Program-made: the position numbers and the translations under genes
Part shown: positions 39,132-47,921 of the stretch, in pieces
How the letters are laid out: each line of letters opens with the position of its first letter
Position numbering within the stretch: position 1 is the first letter of the stretch
Source of the DNA: Hyphomicrobiaceae bacterium
GTDB lineage: Bacteria; Pseudomonadota; Alphaproteobacteria; Rhizobiales; Hyphomicrobiaceae
DNA length: 64,000 bases
Direction: 5' to 3'
Assembly (NCBI GenBank): GCA_020638035.1
Contig: JACKJI010000007.1
Coordinates: forward strand, 1-64,000
The notes under the pieces: generated by a model
What the model saw: only the letters and a program-made list of their open reading frames with translations
Databases searched by the model: none
What the model was told of the DNA's origin: nothing

Positions 39132-40382
39132 ATGGGAAAGATCACCACAGTCTCCCCGTTCGCCCCCGAGAAGCTGCCGCGGCTCGCCGCTATCGATGGC
39201 GTGCGCTTCGCCACGGCCGAGGCCGGCATCCGCTATAAGGGCCGAACCGATCTGATGGTCGCGGTGATGGACGAGGGAACCGTCGTTGCCGGTGTCCTCA
39301 CCCAGTCGAAGACCTGCTCGGCGCCTGTCGTGCTGTGCCGCGAGAACCTTGCCAAGTCTGGCAAGGCACGCATCCTCGTCGTCAACTCCGGCAATGCCAA
39401 CGCTTTCACAGGCATGAAAGGCCGCGAGGCGGTCGACGCGACGCTGACTGCCGCCGCAGCCGCAGCCGCGTGTAAGCCTGCCGAAGTCTACGTCTCCTCC
39501 ACCGGGGTCATCGGCGAGCCGATGGACGCGGGCAAGTTTACCCACCTGCTGGCGAGCCTCGCGAAAAAAGCCAAGGCCAACGCCTTCGAGGCCGCCGCGC
39601 GCGCCATCATGACCACCGATACCTATCCCAAGCTCGCCACCCGCAAGGTCGACCTCGACGGCGTCAAAGTAACGATCAACGGCTTCTGCAAGGGTGCCGG
39701 CATGATCGCGCCCGACATGGCGACGATGCTCTGCTACATCTTCACCGACGCGGCGATCTCGCAGAAGTTGTTGCAAGGCCTTGTCAGTGAGCATGTCGAG
39801 ACGACCTTCAACTGCATGACGGTCGACGGCGACACCTCCACCTCCGATACGTGCCTCGCCTTTGCCACCGGCACGGCCAAGACGCGCGGCCAGGAGCCCA
39901 TCACCAAGAAGTCCGACAAGCGGCTTGCCATCTTCGGCGCTGCCTTGCACGACCTAATGCGCGATCTTGCCATCCAGATCGCGAAGGACGGCGAGGGCCT
40001 GTCAAAATTCGTGACGTTCGAGATCAATGGCGCAGAAAGCTTCAAGGCCGCGCGTACTATTGCCCGTGCGTGCGCCAATTCGCCGATCCTCAAGACCGCG
40101 ATTTCCGGAGAAGATCCGAACTGGGGGCGGGTCGTCATGGCCGTCGGCAAATCTGGCGAGGCCGCTGACCGTGACCGATTGACGATCTGGTTCGGTCCCC
40201 ATTGCGTCGCCCGAAACGGCGAGCGCGCCGAGGAGTATGATGAGAAAACCGTCGCGCAGTACATGAAGGGCCGCGATATCGTCATTCGCGCCGATGTCGG
40301 CGTCGGCAAGGCGTCCGCAACCGTGTGGACTTGCGATCTGACACATGACTACGTCTCGATCAACGCCGACTACCGCAGCTGA
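39132..40382 (+). CDS. argJ: Bifunctional ornithine acetyltransferase / N-acetylglutamate synthase
   Basis: The 416-residue proenzyme has the self-cleavage motif KGAGMIAPDMATML, in which the Ala-Thr bond is cut to give alpha and beta chains with Thr as the new N-terminal nucleophile. Other hallmarks are VNSGNANAFTG, SSTGVIGEP and NCMTVDGDTSTSD. It transfers acetyl from N-acetylornithine to glutamate, and in bifunctional forms also makes N-acetylglutamate from acetyl-CoA. The length is normal. Confidence 0.97.
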   Translation: MGKITTVSPFAPEKLPRLAAIDGVRFATAEAGIRYKGRTDLMVAVMDEGTVVAGVLTQSKTCSAPVVLCRENLAKSGKARILVVNSGNANAFTGMKGREAVDATLTAAAAAAACKPAEVYVSSTGVIGEPMDAGKFTHLLASLAKKAKANAFEAAARAIMTTDTYPKLATRKVDLDGVKVTINGFCKGAGMIAPDMATMLCYIFTDAAISQKLLQGLVSEHVETTFNCMTVDGDTSTSDTCLAFATGTAKTRGQEPITKKSDKRLAIFGAALHDLMRDLAIQIAKDGEGLSKFVTFEINGAESFKAARTIARACANSPILKTAISGEDPNWGRVVMAVGKSGEAADRDRLTIWFGPHCVARNGERAEEYDEKTVAQYMKGRDIVIRADVGVGKASATVWTCDLTHDYVSINADYRS

Positions 40383-40411
40383 TCAGGGACCCCACCTCCA
40401 GGAGCCGAAGC

Positions 40412-41077
40412 ATGGAGCAGAAGTTCTGGCTGGACCGCTGGGAGAAGGGCGACATCGGTTTCCACCGCGATGCCGTTCACCCCGCTCTTCAAGCTCACTG
40501 GTCCGAACTGCACTTGGCTCCGCGCGCTCGTGTTCTGGTACCGCTGTGCGGCGCAACACCGGACATGGCGTGGCTTGCGGCACAGGGACATGAAGTGATC
40601 GGCGTCGAGCTGTCACAGCTGGCGCTCGAACGCTTCCTGAGTGAGCATCGGGTCCGCCACATCACCATGGAAGAGCCCGGCTTCCGCACCTACCTGGGAG
40701 GGCGCTATCAATTCTGGTGCGGTGATTTCTTCGCCGTCCCCGATGATGTCTTCGCCAGTGCCGATGCCGTTTATGACCGCGCATCCCTGGTGGCGTTGCC
40801 GCCAGAGATGCGACGCCGCTACGCTGCCCGGCTCGCCGAGCGGATCAGGCCCGGCGCGAAGATGCTGCTCGTCACCCTCGACTACGATCCCGCCCAGATG
40901 AACGGACCGCCGTTCGCGGTGCCCGATGACGAGGTCACCACGCTGTTCGACCAGCATTTCGATATCGCGCGAACGAACAATGAAGATGCGCTTGCCGACA
41001 ACGACGGATTACGCAAGCGCGGCCTCACCGCGCTGACCGAGTCTGTCTTCATCCTCGCCCGCAAGGCCGTCGCATGA
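40412..41077 (+). CDS. tpm: Thiopurine S-methyltransferase (TPMT) family protein
   Basis: The 221-residue protein opens with FWLDRWEKGDIGFH, the typical TPMT start, followed by the SAM-binding RVLVPLCGATPDMAWLAAQG and EVIGVELSQLALERF. Bacterial members methylate thiopurines, selenium or tellurium compounds. It starts 29 bp after argJ behind GGAG and overlaps the next gene by four bases (ATGA), so argJ, tpm and mutT form an operon. Confidence 0.92.
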   Translation: MEQKFWLDRWEKGDIGFHRDAVHPALQAHWSELHLAPRARVLVPLCGATPDMAWLAAQGHEVIGVELSQLALERFLSEHRVRHITMEEPGFRTYLGGRYQFWCGDFFAVPDDVFASADAVYDRASLVALPPEMRRRYAARLAERIRPGAKMLLVTLDYDPAQMNGPPFAVPDDEVTTLFDQHFDIARTNNEDALADNDGLRKRGLTALTESVFILARKAVA

Positions 41078-41502
41078 ACATCACGGCCCCTGGACAAGCA
41101 CGCCGGCTGCTGCTCGTCGTCGCCGTGGCGCTGATTGATGCGGACAACCGCGTGCTGCTTTCCAAGCGGCCCGAGGGGAAACAGCTTGCCGGTCTGTGGG
41201 AGTTCCCCGGAGGCAAGGTCGATCCCGGCGAGACGCCGGAGGATGCCCTAGTCCGTGAGCTGCGCGAAGAACTCGATATCGAGTTGTGCCGCACGTGCAT
41301 CGCGCCGCTCACCTTCGCCAGTCACACCTATGACGATTTCCACCTCTTGATGCCGCTCTATATCTGCCGGACGTGGGATGGCGAGATCGCGCCACGCGAG
41401 GGGCAGGAGATCGCCTGGGCGCGTGCCAATCGCCTGCAGCATTATCCGATGCCACCTGCCGATGCGCCGCTCATTCCCGCCCTGCGCGATCTCCTCGCCT
41501 GA
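41074..41502 (+). CDS. mutT: MutT-type Nudix hydrolase (8-oxo-dGTP diphosphatase-like)
   Basis: The 142-residue protein has a Nudix box starting GGKVDPGETPEDALV and continuing RELREELDIEL, matching GX5EX7REUXEEXGU except that Asp replaces the final Gly. EFPGGKV and the N-terminal LLVVAVALIDADNRVLLSKR are typical of MutT, which hydrolyses 8-oxo-dGTP to prevent AT-to-CG transversions. It overlaps tpm by four bases and is translationally coupled. Confidence 0.92.
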   Translation: MNITAPGQARRLLLVVAVALIDADNRVLLSKRPEGKQLAGLWEFPGGKVDPGETPEDALVRELREELDIELCRTCIAPLTFASHTYDDFHLLMPLYICRTWDGEIAPREGQEIAWARANRLQHYPMPPADAPLIPALRDLLA

Positions 41503-41857
41503 CCTGCGCGCTCCATACTCTGGGCTGGTGCATGTGTTTCACGCCGCGCCGCTGTGCGCGTTGGCTGAACAATCTCAATCCCTCAAAAGATCTTGGCAAT
41601 TGGCAGGCCTGCACATGTCTCGTGCACTCTCCAAAGCCGCCGCAATGTCAGGCACCGCACAGCATCGGGTTGCAGCGTGACCAGAGATCCGAGCGACATT
41701 GGAGCTGTCACGGGCTGACCGGATTTCTCGCTTACGTGGAGGCTCCCGACGCCACCGCGTTGCATCATTGATCGAAAGCAAAACATCTCTCCGCAAAAGC
41801 GTGGATGCTGACACATACTCAATTCGTAGTCGCAATAACTTCGAGAGGAGTCCCCCC
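41503..41857. other. Intergenic region, no gene seen
   Basis: This 355-bp stretch follows mutT. I see no coding frame with plausible codon use, no tRNA and no strong hairpin. A good ribosome binding site (AGAGGAG, 41843-41849) marks the next start. Confidence 0.45.
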
Positions 41858-42040
41858 ATGCTTGCAACAGAGATTCAACAGCAGGCCCGCATGCTGCTCG
41901 ATGCGCACGGCGACAAAGCCGTTGCCGAAGCCGCCCAGAAGGCGAAGTCGCTGGAGGAGAGTGGCGCCACTGCGGAAGCGCAAGTCTGGCGCAAGATCGA
42001 AGCGGCACTGAAGCAGATGCGCGGCCCTCATTCCACCTGA
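41858..42040 (+). CDS. 60-residue helical protein of unknown function
   Basis: The product is cytoplasmic and helical: MLATEIQQQARMLLDAHGDK, then a segment with AEAAQKAKSLEESG and a closing WRKIEAALKQM. Comparable short proteins with an HG-D-A pattern, A-x-A-x-x-x-L-E-x-x-G and a final W-R-x-I-x-x-A are widespread in alphaproteobacteria, but I cannot name a function. The start at 41858 is supported by AGAGGAG eight bases upstream. The family 2 repeat follows within 20 bp of the stop. Confidence 0.75.
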   Translation: MLATEIQQQARMLLDAHGDKAVAEAAQKAKSLEESGATAEAQVWRKIEAALKQMRGPHST

Positions 42041-42058
42041 TCGGAGCCTGCGGCAGCT

Positions 42059-42160
42059 AAAGCGGTTTTCACGCGATCAGATCCGCGTGGAACCGCTCCA
42101 GGCCTTTGCTTATCGCACTTTATGCGCCAAACCGGCCTGCACTTTGGCGGAAAATGCTCC
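42059..42160. repeat. Dispersed intergenic repeat, family 2 (copy B)
   Basis: This segment matches 19997-20098 over its whole length at roughly 80% identity by eye. The most conserved blocks are CACGCGATCAG, TGGAACCG and TGCGCCAAACCGGCCTGCAC. It lies between two genes and is in the same orientation as copy A. Confidence 0.85.
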
Positions 42161-42228
42161 AGGCGCGAGGATCGCGCAGACCGGAAAATGCTCGTTGATG
42201 GTGCGCACGTTGATGGTGCGCGCCCGCG

Positions 42229-43182
42229 CTATTCGGGGTCGGACTCGCCAGTCAGTCGCTCGCGCGTGCCGAGCGCGTCAGCCAGGCGCATTGCTGCCGA
42301 TCCTGGCCGCAAGGGCTTTTGCTGGCTTGGATCGGGCGCCCAAGCGGTGACCGTCAAGATCTCGAATGTCGCGAGCACGCGGCCATCCGTGCGCGCATGC
42401 CGCTCCTCATAGATCTGCACCGCTCGCGCCAGCACGTCCCGCCTGGTCGGAACGCGGCGCCGTGAGGTGAGCACGTTGCTTGCCCCCATCGCCTTGATGT
42501 CCCGCATCAGTGCCAGCGGCGAGGAATAGGCCACCTGCACGACGTCACTGTCCACCACCGGCAGCGCGAAGCCGGCGCGCTGAAGCAGGCTCCCAAGGTC
42601 GCGCAGGTCGATCGCGGGAGCAACGCGCGGCGATGCGCCGCCCGTGACCTCTGCCTCCGCCGCGAGCCAGGCCCCGCCGAGTTCGGCAAGAGTACTCCCA
42701 CCCAGAAGCGAGGCGAGCAGCAGGCCGTCCGGCTTCAATGCCCGGCGGACCTGCACCAGCACGCCCGGCAGGTCGTTGACGAGGTGCAGGGCAAGCCCAG
42801 AGACGACAAGATCGAGACTTGCCTCATCGAATGGAACGGCTTCCTCGTCGGCAAGGACGCATGGGCCCTCACACGCTGCCAGCAGCTCCGCGACAGGATC
42901 CACATCGATCATCAGGCCGATGCTCGGCACCTGCCTAAGGTGGCGGCTCAGCACGCCGTGATGCGCACCGATGTTTGCGGTGACCGGGAACTGCCGCGTA
43001 ATGAGCGACAGCCGGTCGGCAAGATCCTCGGCCACGCGATGCAGCAGGAAGTCGTGCTCGGCCGCATGAGCCGCCACTCGCCGCCGACGCCTGTGCAGCA
43101 GGTCGCGGTCGAACGGCGCCGCATGTCCTTCCGTCGCATCCCCGCGGCCGGTTCGATCAGCAGTCTTGCTCTTCTCGTTCAT
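42229..43182 (-). CDS. SAM-dependent methyltransferase (NDUFAF5/BioC-like)
   Basis: The 317-residue protein begins with a short polar leader, then APFDRDLLHRRRRRVAAHAA, a hallmark of the alphaproteobacterial and mitochondrial NDUFAF5-like group. The class I fold follows (ANIGAHHGVLSRHL, LMIDVDPVAELLA, EAVPFDEASLDLVVSGLALH). The mitochondrial relative hydroxylates an arginine of a complex I subunit; BioC methylates malonyl-ACP. Since this genome has BioZ, a BioC role is not needed, so the NDUFAF5-like assignment is preferred. It is divergent from comF. Confidence 0.85.
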   Translation of the reverse strand: MNEKSKTADRTGRGDATEGHAAPFDRDLLHRRRRRVAAHAAEHDFLLHRVAEDLADRLSLITRQFPVTANIGAHHGVLSRHLRQVPSIGLMIDVDPVAELLAACEGPCVLADEEAVPFDEASLDLVVSGLALHLVNDLPGVLVQVRRALKPDGLLLASLLGGSTLAELGGAWLAAEAEVTGGASPRVAPAIDLRDLGSLLQRAGFALPVVDSDVVQVAYSSPLALMRDIKAMGASNVLTSRRRVPTRRDVLARAVQIYEERHARTDGRVLATFEILTVTAWAPDPSQQKPLRPGSAAMRLADALGTRERLTGESDPE

Positions 43183-43231
43183 TGCGCCGATCTTTGCAGC
43201 CGAAGCCTCATGTCTGGCAAGGCCTCTCTCG

Positions 43232-44062
43232 ATGGACCAACTCCGCCCTGCTCCCCTATCCGACCCGGAATCTCATCCGGTCGGCTCGCGCAACGGCTTC
43301 ACCGCCCACATGCGCAGGATCGCCACGTCAGGGCTCGTCCGCCTCGCCGATATCATCACGCCGCCACTCTGCCTTGCCTGCCATTCGCCTCTTGGTACTC
43401 ACGACAGCCTCTGCCCAGCGTGTTGGATACGCATCGATTTCATTCGCCCGCCGCTTTGTGACCGCCTCGGTATCCCACTGCCGTTCGACGCCGGAGCCGC
43501 CACACTGTCCGCCCAGGCGATCGCCGCACCACCAGTTTACGGTCGTGCCCGTGCCGTCGCCCGATACGACGGCGTCATGCGCGATCTCGTCCATGACCTC
43601 AAGTTCCACGACCGACACGACGCGGTGCGGCTGTTCGGCCGCTGGCTGGCGGAAACTGGCCGCGACCTCATCGCTGACGCGGACCTCATGGTGCCGGTCC
43701 CGCTGCACCGCCTCAAGCTACTGCGGCGCCGGTTCAACCAGGCCGCCGTCCTCACCGCAGAGCTGAGCCGGATCACCGCCACGCCAGCAGCGCCGCTGGC
43801 GCTCATCCGAACCCGAAAAACCGAGCCGCAGATCGGCCTCACCTCTGTCCAGCGCGAGGCGAACGTGCGCGGTGCCTTTGCCGTGCCGCCGCGACACCGC
43901 GCCGCCATCGAAGGGCGCCGCATCCTGCTCGTCGATGATGTCATCACAACGGGAGCCACGGCGACGGCTGCTGCCCGTGCGCTGCTGAACGCGGGTGCGG
44001 GTGGGGTCGACGTGCTTTCCCTGGCGCTCGTCACCGATACTGCCGGCACGCTGATCGCGTGA
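43232..44062 (+). CDS. comF: ComF family phosphoribosyltransferase-like protein
   Basis: The protein has an N-terminal zinc-finger segment (PPLCLACHSPLGTHDSLCPA plus C further on) and a C-terminal type I phosphoribosyltransferase-like domain with VPVPLHRLKLLRRRFNQA and the PRPP-binding ILLVDDVITTGATATAAARA. In naturally competent bacteria ComF helps DNA uptake; in Hyphomicrobiales the role is unproven. Starts at 43166, 43232 and 43310 are possible; 43232 is chosen as a compromise that avoids overlap with the divergent methyltransferase. Confidence 0.9.
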   Translation: MDQLRPAPLSDPESHPVGSRNGFTAHMRRIATSGLVRLADIITPPLCLACHSPLGTHDSLCPACWIRIDFIRPPLCDRLGIPLPFDAGAATLSAQAIAAPPVYGRARAVARYDGVMRDLVHDLKFHDRHDAVRLFGRWLAETGRDLIADADLMVPVPLHRLKLLRRRFNQAAVLTAELSRITATPAAPLALIRTRKTEPQIGLTSVQREANVRGAFAVPPRHRAAIEGRRILLVDDVITTGATATAAARALLNAGAGGVDVLSLALVTDTAGTLIA

Positions 44063-44222
44063 TCGTGACACAAAGGACCCGCTCGGGAAGCCGATACGAT
44101 GGCCACTGCCGCCGATCTGCGGCAATATCGTGTGTGACCGTGGCCTTCCGACGCTTTGCTGCGCCGTCACAAATCATTATTTTTGTACGACACGAGCGGA
44201 ACCGGTGGACTGGCGAGGCACC

Positions 44223-44483
44223 ATGGCGAAGGTCACGATCTATACGACGATGTTCTGCCCCTATTGCCACATGGCAAAGGACCTGCTGAAGCAGAAGGGC
44301 GTCGTTTACCAGGAGATCGACGTCAACACCAAGCCCGGCCTGCGCGCGGAGATGCGCGAAAAGGCTGGTGGGCGCAACACGGTTCCGCAAATCTGGATCG
44401 GCGACCGGCATGTCGGCGGCTGCGACGACCTTTATGCGCTCGATCGGGCCGGCAAGCTCGACCCCATGCTCGCGACGGCCTGA
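44223..44483 (+). CDS. grxC: Glutaredoxin 3
   Basis: This 86-residue dithiol glutaredoxin has the CPYC active site (residues 12-15), the glutathione-binding NTVPQIWIGDRHVGG and GCDDLYALDRAGKL. It reduces protein disulfides and mixed glutathione disulfides. It follows comF and precedes the nitrilase gene in an order conserved in many Hyphomicrobiales. Confidence 0.96.
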   Translation: MAKVTIYTTMFCPYCHMAKDLLKQKGVVYQEIDVNTKPGLRAEMREKAGGRNTVPQIWIGDRHVGGCDDLYALDRAGKLDPMLATA

Positions 44484-44658
44484 CAGGCGGGGCTCATTTC
44501 CAGCCGCCTTGACCGGGGCGTGAGCCAGCCGACCAAAGGCGCCTTTCGATCCGATTGGGTCGGATCGGCTCTCAAGTATTCTGTGTTGTCGCATTTTCTT
44601 CGACCTACCGGCGGCTCGGTCGAAGGACAGTGCACCAACGGCTCATGAGGAAGCGACG

Positions 44659-45534
44659 ATGACCAAGAGTTCGGGACCTGCCACATTCCGCGCCGGACTG
44701 GTGCAGATGTGCTCGACCCGTGATCCCGACCGCAACATAGCCGACGCCACAGACCTCATCCGCCAAGCCGTCGCCGAAGGCGCCCAATACGTCCAGACGC
44801 CCGAGGTCACGACGCTGATGGAGCTGGACCGCAACCGTCTCTTCAGCCTTATCGAACCTGAGGAGGGCAACCCTGCGCTCAGCCATTTTCGTTCGCTCGC
44901 CCGCGAACTCGGCATCTGGTTGCATATCGGCTCCATGGCCGTGAAAGTGTCCGCCGAAAAGCTCGCCAACCGCTCCTACGTCATTTCGCCCGACGGGGAA
45001 GTCGTCGCGCGCTACGACAAGATCCATATGTTCGACGTCGATCTTCCGGGCGGTGAAAGCTACAAGGAAAGTCGCAATTACGCGCCGGGAGCCGCGGGCG
45101 TTGTGGTCGATCTGCCATGGGGCCGGCTCGGCCTGACGATCTGCTACGATTTGCGCTTTCCCTATCTGCACCGCGCGCTCGCCAAGGCCGGCGCCATGTT
45201 CATTGCGGGCCCCGCCGCGTTCACGAAGACAACGGGCGAGGCGCACTGGCATGCACTGCTCCGCGCGCGTGCCATCGAAACGCAATGCTTCGTCCTCGCC
45301 GCCGCGCAGACCGGCATGCACGAGATAGGGCGCGCCACCTACGGCCATTCCATCGTCATCGGGCCCTGGGGCGAAACCGTCGCGGAAGCTGGAACGGAGC
45401 CCGGCTACATCGTTGCCGAGATCGATCCGGCCCTCGTTGCCGATGTACGCGGCCGGGTCCCCTCGCTGACGCACGATCGCAGTTTTGCTGTTATCGAGGC
45501 TGCAAGCGATCCAGGCCGAGGGGCGCGGCCATGA
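44659..45534 (+). CDS. Carbon-nitrogen hydrolase (Nit1-type, deaminated glutathione amidase-like)
   Basis: The 291-residue enzyme has the nitrilase triad: Glu49 in QTPEVTTL, Lys121 in YDKIHMFDVDL and Cys162 in TICYDLRFPYL. The sequence fits the Nit1 group, which removes the amide from deaminated glutathione, an aberrant transaminase product; the neighbouring glutaredoxin is consistent with a glutathione link. GAGGAAG precedes ATG 44659, and the stop overlaps the next start by four bases. Confidence 0.9.
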   Translation: MTKSSGPATFRAGLVQMCSTRDPDRNIADATDLIRQAVAEGAQYVQTPEVTTLMELDRNRLFSLIEPEEGNPALSHFRSLARELGIWLHIGSMAVKVSAEKLANRSYVISPDGEVVARYDKIHMFDVDLPGGESYKESRNYAPGAAGVVVDLPWGRLGLTICYDLRFPYLHRALAKAGAMFIAGPAAFTKTTGEAHWHALLRARAIETQCFVLAAAQTGMHEIGRATYGHSIVIGPWGETVAEAGTEPGYIVAEIDPALVADVRGRVPSLTHDRSFAVIEAASDPGRGARP

Positions 45535-46046
45535 TCCGGTATCGACTGATCTGTGGCGGTGGCCACGAGTTCGAGGCCTGGTTTGCCTCCTCCAAGGCCT
45601 ACGAGACGGAGGAGGATACGGGCCGGCTCGCCTGCCCGCACTGCCAGCGCAGCGACGTCACGCGGGCCATCATGGCTCCGAGCGTTCGCACCCAACGGCA
45701 TTCCGGCCAAGCCGGAGCGGCTACCGAAACGCCAGCCCCTACAGTACCCCCGGCTGCGGAACCAGCATCGGCAATGTTGCCGGCCTCCAGGTCACCGCAA
45801 GACCAGACGGCCGATGCCCACCGCCTGCATCAGATGCTGCGCGAGGTGCGTGCGCTCCGCGATCAGATCCTCGCCAAGTCGGAGGATGTCGGACCGCGTT
45901 TCGCCGAGGAGGCCCGCCAGATCCATTTCGAGGAGGCGCCCGATCGCGCCATCCACGGCGAGGCAACGCACGAACAGGTTCGCGAGCTGATCGACGATGG
46001 TATCGACGTCATGCCGCTGCCGCGGCTGCCGGACGATTTCAATTAG
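45531..46046 (+). CDS. DUF1178 family protein with zinc-ribbon-like N-terminus
   Basis: The 171-residue protein starts MIRYRLICGGGHEFEAWFAS and has CPHCQRSDVTRAIMAPSV, giving a probable zinc ribbon. A Pro/Ala-rich linker follows, then a helical C-terminal half ending FEEAPDRAIHGEATHEQVRE and PRLPDDFN. The family's function is unknown, but it usually sits behind the nitrilase, as here, with an ATGA overlap. The two are therefore translationally coupled. Confidence 0.92.
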   Translation: MIRYRLICGGGHEFEAWFASSKAYETEEDTGRLACPHCQRSDVTRAIMAPSVRTQRHSGQAGAATETPAPTVPPAAEPASAMLPASRSPQDQTADAHRLHQMLREVRALRDQILAKSEDVGPRFAEEARQIHFEEAPDRAIHGEATHEQVRELIDDGIDVMPLPRLPDDFN

Positions 46047-46143
46047 GTCGCGCTCAGTTTTCGAAGAACTGCAGTGACGCTATAAGTATATGTTATAGTG
46101 CGGTTTTCTCGATTAACCACAACACTCATCACCTGTCCGTGCT

Positions 46144-46401
46144 CTATTGAATGGACAGATTGACCAGCGTGTAGCGGACTGCGGCGGCCGCATCTTCAGA
46201 CCAGTGCACCGGCTCTGTATGGCTGGCCGGCGTCCACCCGAAGGCACCATCCACATGTGACCACAGTCCGCGCATGTGCCCCCAGCGGTCGGCAATCACG
46301 CCCCCGTTCGGCCCCAGCGAGAACGCGTAGCCGCGCAGATGAAGAATCTCGTGCATTTCGAGCATCTGCAGAAGCTCGATCTCGTACTTGCTCGCCGCCA
46401 T
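46144..46401 (-). CDS. Small protein of unknown function
   Basis: The 85-residue protein reads KYEIELLQMLEMHEILHLRG, then SLGPNGGVIADRWGHMRGLW and a tail with WTPASHTEPVHWSEDAAAAV. The Trp/His/Gly pattern and a clean codon use suggest a real gene, but I recognise no family. The ATG at 46401 is preferred; the frame is open upstream to a TTG at 46440. It converges with the DUF1178 gene. Confidence 0.6.
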   Translation of the reverse strand: MAASKYEIELLQMLEMHEILHLRGYAFSLGPNGGVIADRWGHMRGLWSHVDGAFGWTPASHTEPVHWSEDAAAAVRYTLVNLSIQ

Positions 46402-46675
46402 GCGCCACCGGCTCCAATTCGATAATACCCGCGACGCCAAAAAGCTTCGCCTTTACGGCCGCGAAGCAATGCCACCGCGATTTGTGCAATTTCTTTTGCG
46501 AGCAAATACCCTCGCACCCGCCATAAAAGACATGCATTCAAGCATGAATTACATCAACCATTAATGGCCCTTCACCTTACGCAAATAGCCTATCACCCCG
46601 GCGACATTGATCGACAATTGCAATTGAAAGCGTATTGAAATTCCTGGCGCGCGATCATGTTGCGTAAACCTTTTG

Positions 46676-47359
46676 TCAAACTACGTCGATTCGAAGCTCC
46701 GCGAGACCGGCCACGCGGCCGACGAGGCGATCCCCCCGTGCCACGCGCCCCACTCCAGCGGGCGTGCCGGTCAGGATCACATCTCCTGCTGTCAGCTCGA
46801 AAAACCGCGAGAGCACCGAAATCTGCTCGGAGACGGACCAGATCATTTGCCTCAGATCACCTGTCTGCTTGCGCTCACCGTTCTGATCGAGCGAGATCTC
46901 ACCCTCAGCCCGATATCCGACGGCCGCGACTGGGTGCACGGGCCCGCACGGCGCCGAATGCTCGAAGGCCTTGCCGACTTCCCATGGCCGGCCGAGCTTC
47001 TTGGCGGCACCCTGGAGATCGCGGCGCGTCATATCCAAGGCAACCGCATACCCAAAAATGTGACCAAGCGCATTTTCAAGCTCGATGCCCCGCCCGCCAC
47101 TTTTCAGGCACACGGCCATTTCAATTTCAAATTGCACATCCTGGGAAATTTCCGGAAACGGGAATGTCCCATCGGTGCGCAGATTGTCGGGATTTTTCTG
47201 AAAGAAGAAGGGCGGCTCGCGATCGGGATCGTGGCCCATTTCGCGGGCGTGCTCGGCATAATTACGGCCGATGCAGTAGACACGATGCACAGGAAACAGA
47301 AGTGCACTGCCGACTACCGGCAGCGAGGCTTGCGGTGGTGGCGGAAAGACAAAAGCCAT
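46676..47359 (-). CDS. Fumarylacetoacetate hydrolase (FAH) family protein
   Basis: The 227-residue protein has the FAH fold: VYCIGRNYAEHAREMG at the start, FFFQKNPDNL, the metal-ligand FEIEMAVCLKSGG, a central GYAVALDMTRRDLQ and a terminal VILTGTPAGVGRVARGD. This short form resembles FAHD1 and fumarylpyruvate hydrolases, which cleave C-C bonds of acylpyruvates or decarboxylate oxaloacetate. The substrate cannot be told from sequence. The ATG at 47359 gives the usual N-terminus. Confidence 0.92.
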   Translation of the reverse strand: MAFVFPPPPQASLPVVGSALLFPVHRVYCIGRNYAEHAREMGHDPDREPPFFFQKNPDNLRTDGTFPFPEISQDVQFEIEMAVCLKSGGRGIELENALGHIFGYAVALDMTRRDLQGAAKKLGRPWEVGKAFEHSAPCGPVHPVAAVGYRAEGEISLDQNGERKQTGDLRQMIWSVSEQISVLSRFFELTAGDVILTGTPAGVGRVARGDRLVGRVAGLAELRIDVV

Positions 47360-47921
47360 GCGGTGCGATCCTGGGATGGGAGAGAACTTGAGAGGCATCA
47401 TACCAGTGGCACGATAGCCGGCGCTGATGGATTGGCGGTCTGGTCGCTTCCCCTCCCGTCAGCGCATGGATCGTCCTGCATCTGATGAGCTGGCAGGACT
47501 TGCTATCACCACCGGACAATTGAAGCATATGTCAATTGCACTACTCCGGCCGAGCGGGTGTTTGGTGCCGGAATCGGCACCCCGTGCAGCGACATCGGTT
47601 GCGGCACGCCTGTGGCGCCGTGATCGAGATCCCAGATGTTTGCGCCGGCCGGAATTCTGTACCCGACAGAGCTCTGGACCCGACAGAGCAATGTGCACAC
47701 CCTGTTCCAACTTTCCGCGTAGTGGTGGAGGTCCGAATGCCGGCAAACGCGGTCCGGCCAGTGCCCCTCATCTCCCGGAGCGCTCCTCAATTGTGTCGGG
47801 GTTTGCGGGGGCAGATTACCGAGCTTACGACCAACAACCGCCTTGCTCAGGCGCGGCAGCCGGTGCACAACCCCCTGGAACCGGCCGCTCCGATCCATGC
47901 TAGGCGCGGCCCCTGAGCCTG
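47360..47921. other. Intergenic region upstream of the biotin operon
   Basis: This 562-bp gap lies between divergent FAH and bioB genes and must contain the bio operon promoter. I looked for a BioR-type site (TTATMKATAA or close relatives) and found none. A short direct repeat ACCCGACAGAGC occurs twice near 47660-47690. No gene or riboswitch-like structure is convincing. Confidence 0.45.

Noticed and set aside
47536..47916. A 126-codon plus-strand frame just upstream of bioB.
   Set aside because: No domain and no plausible start; more likely the bio operon leader and promoter region.
47700..47921. A possible riboswitch or BioR site upstream of bioB.
   Set aside because: No recognisable BioR palindrome and no conserved riboswitch core were seen.
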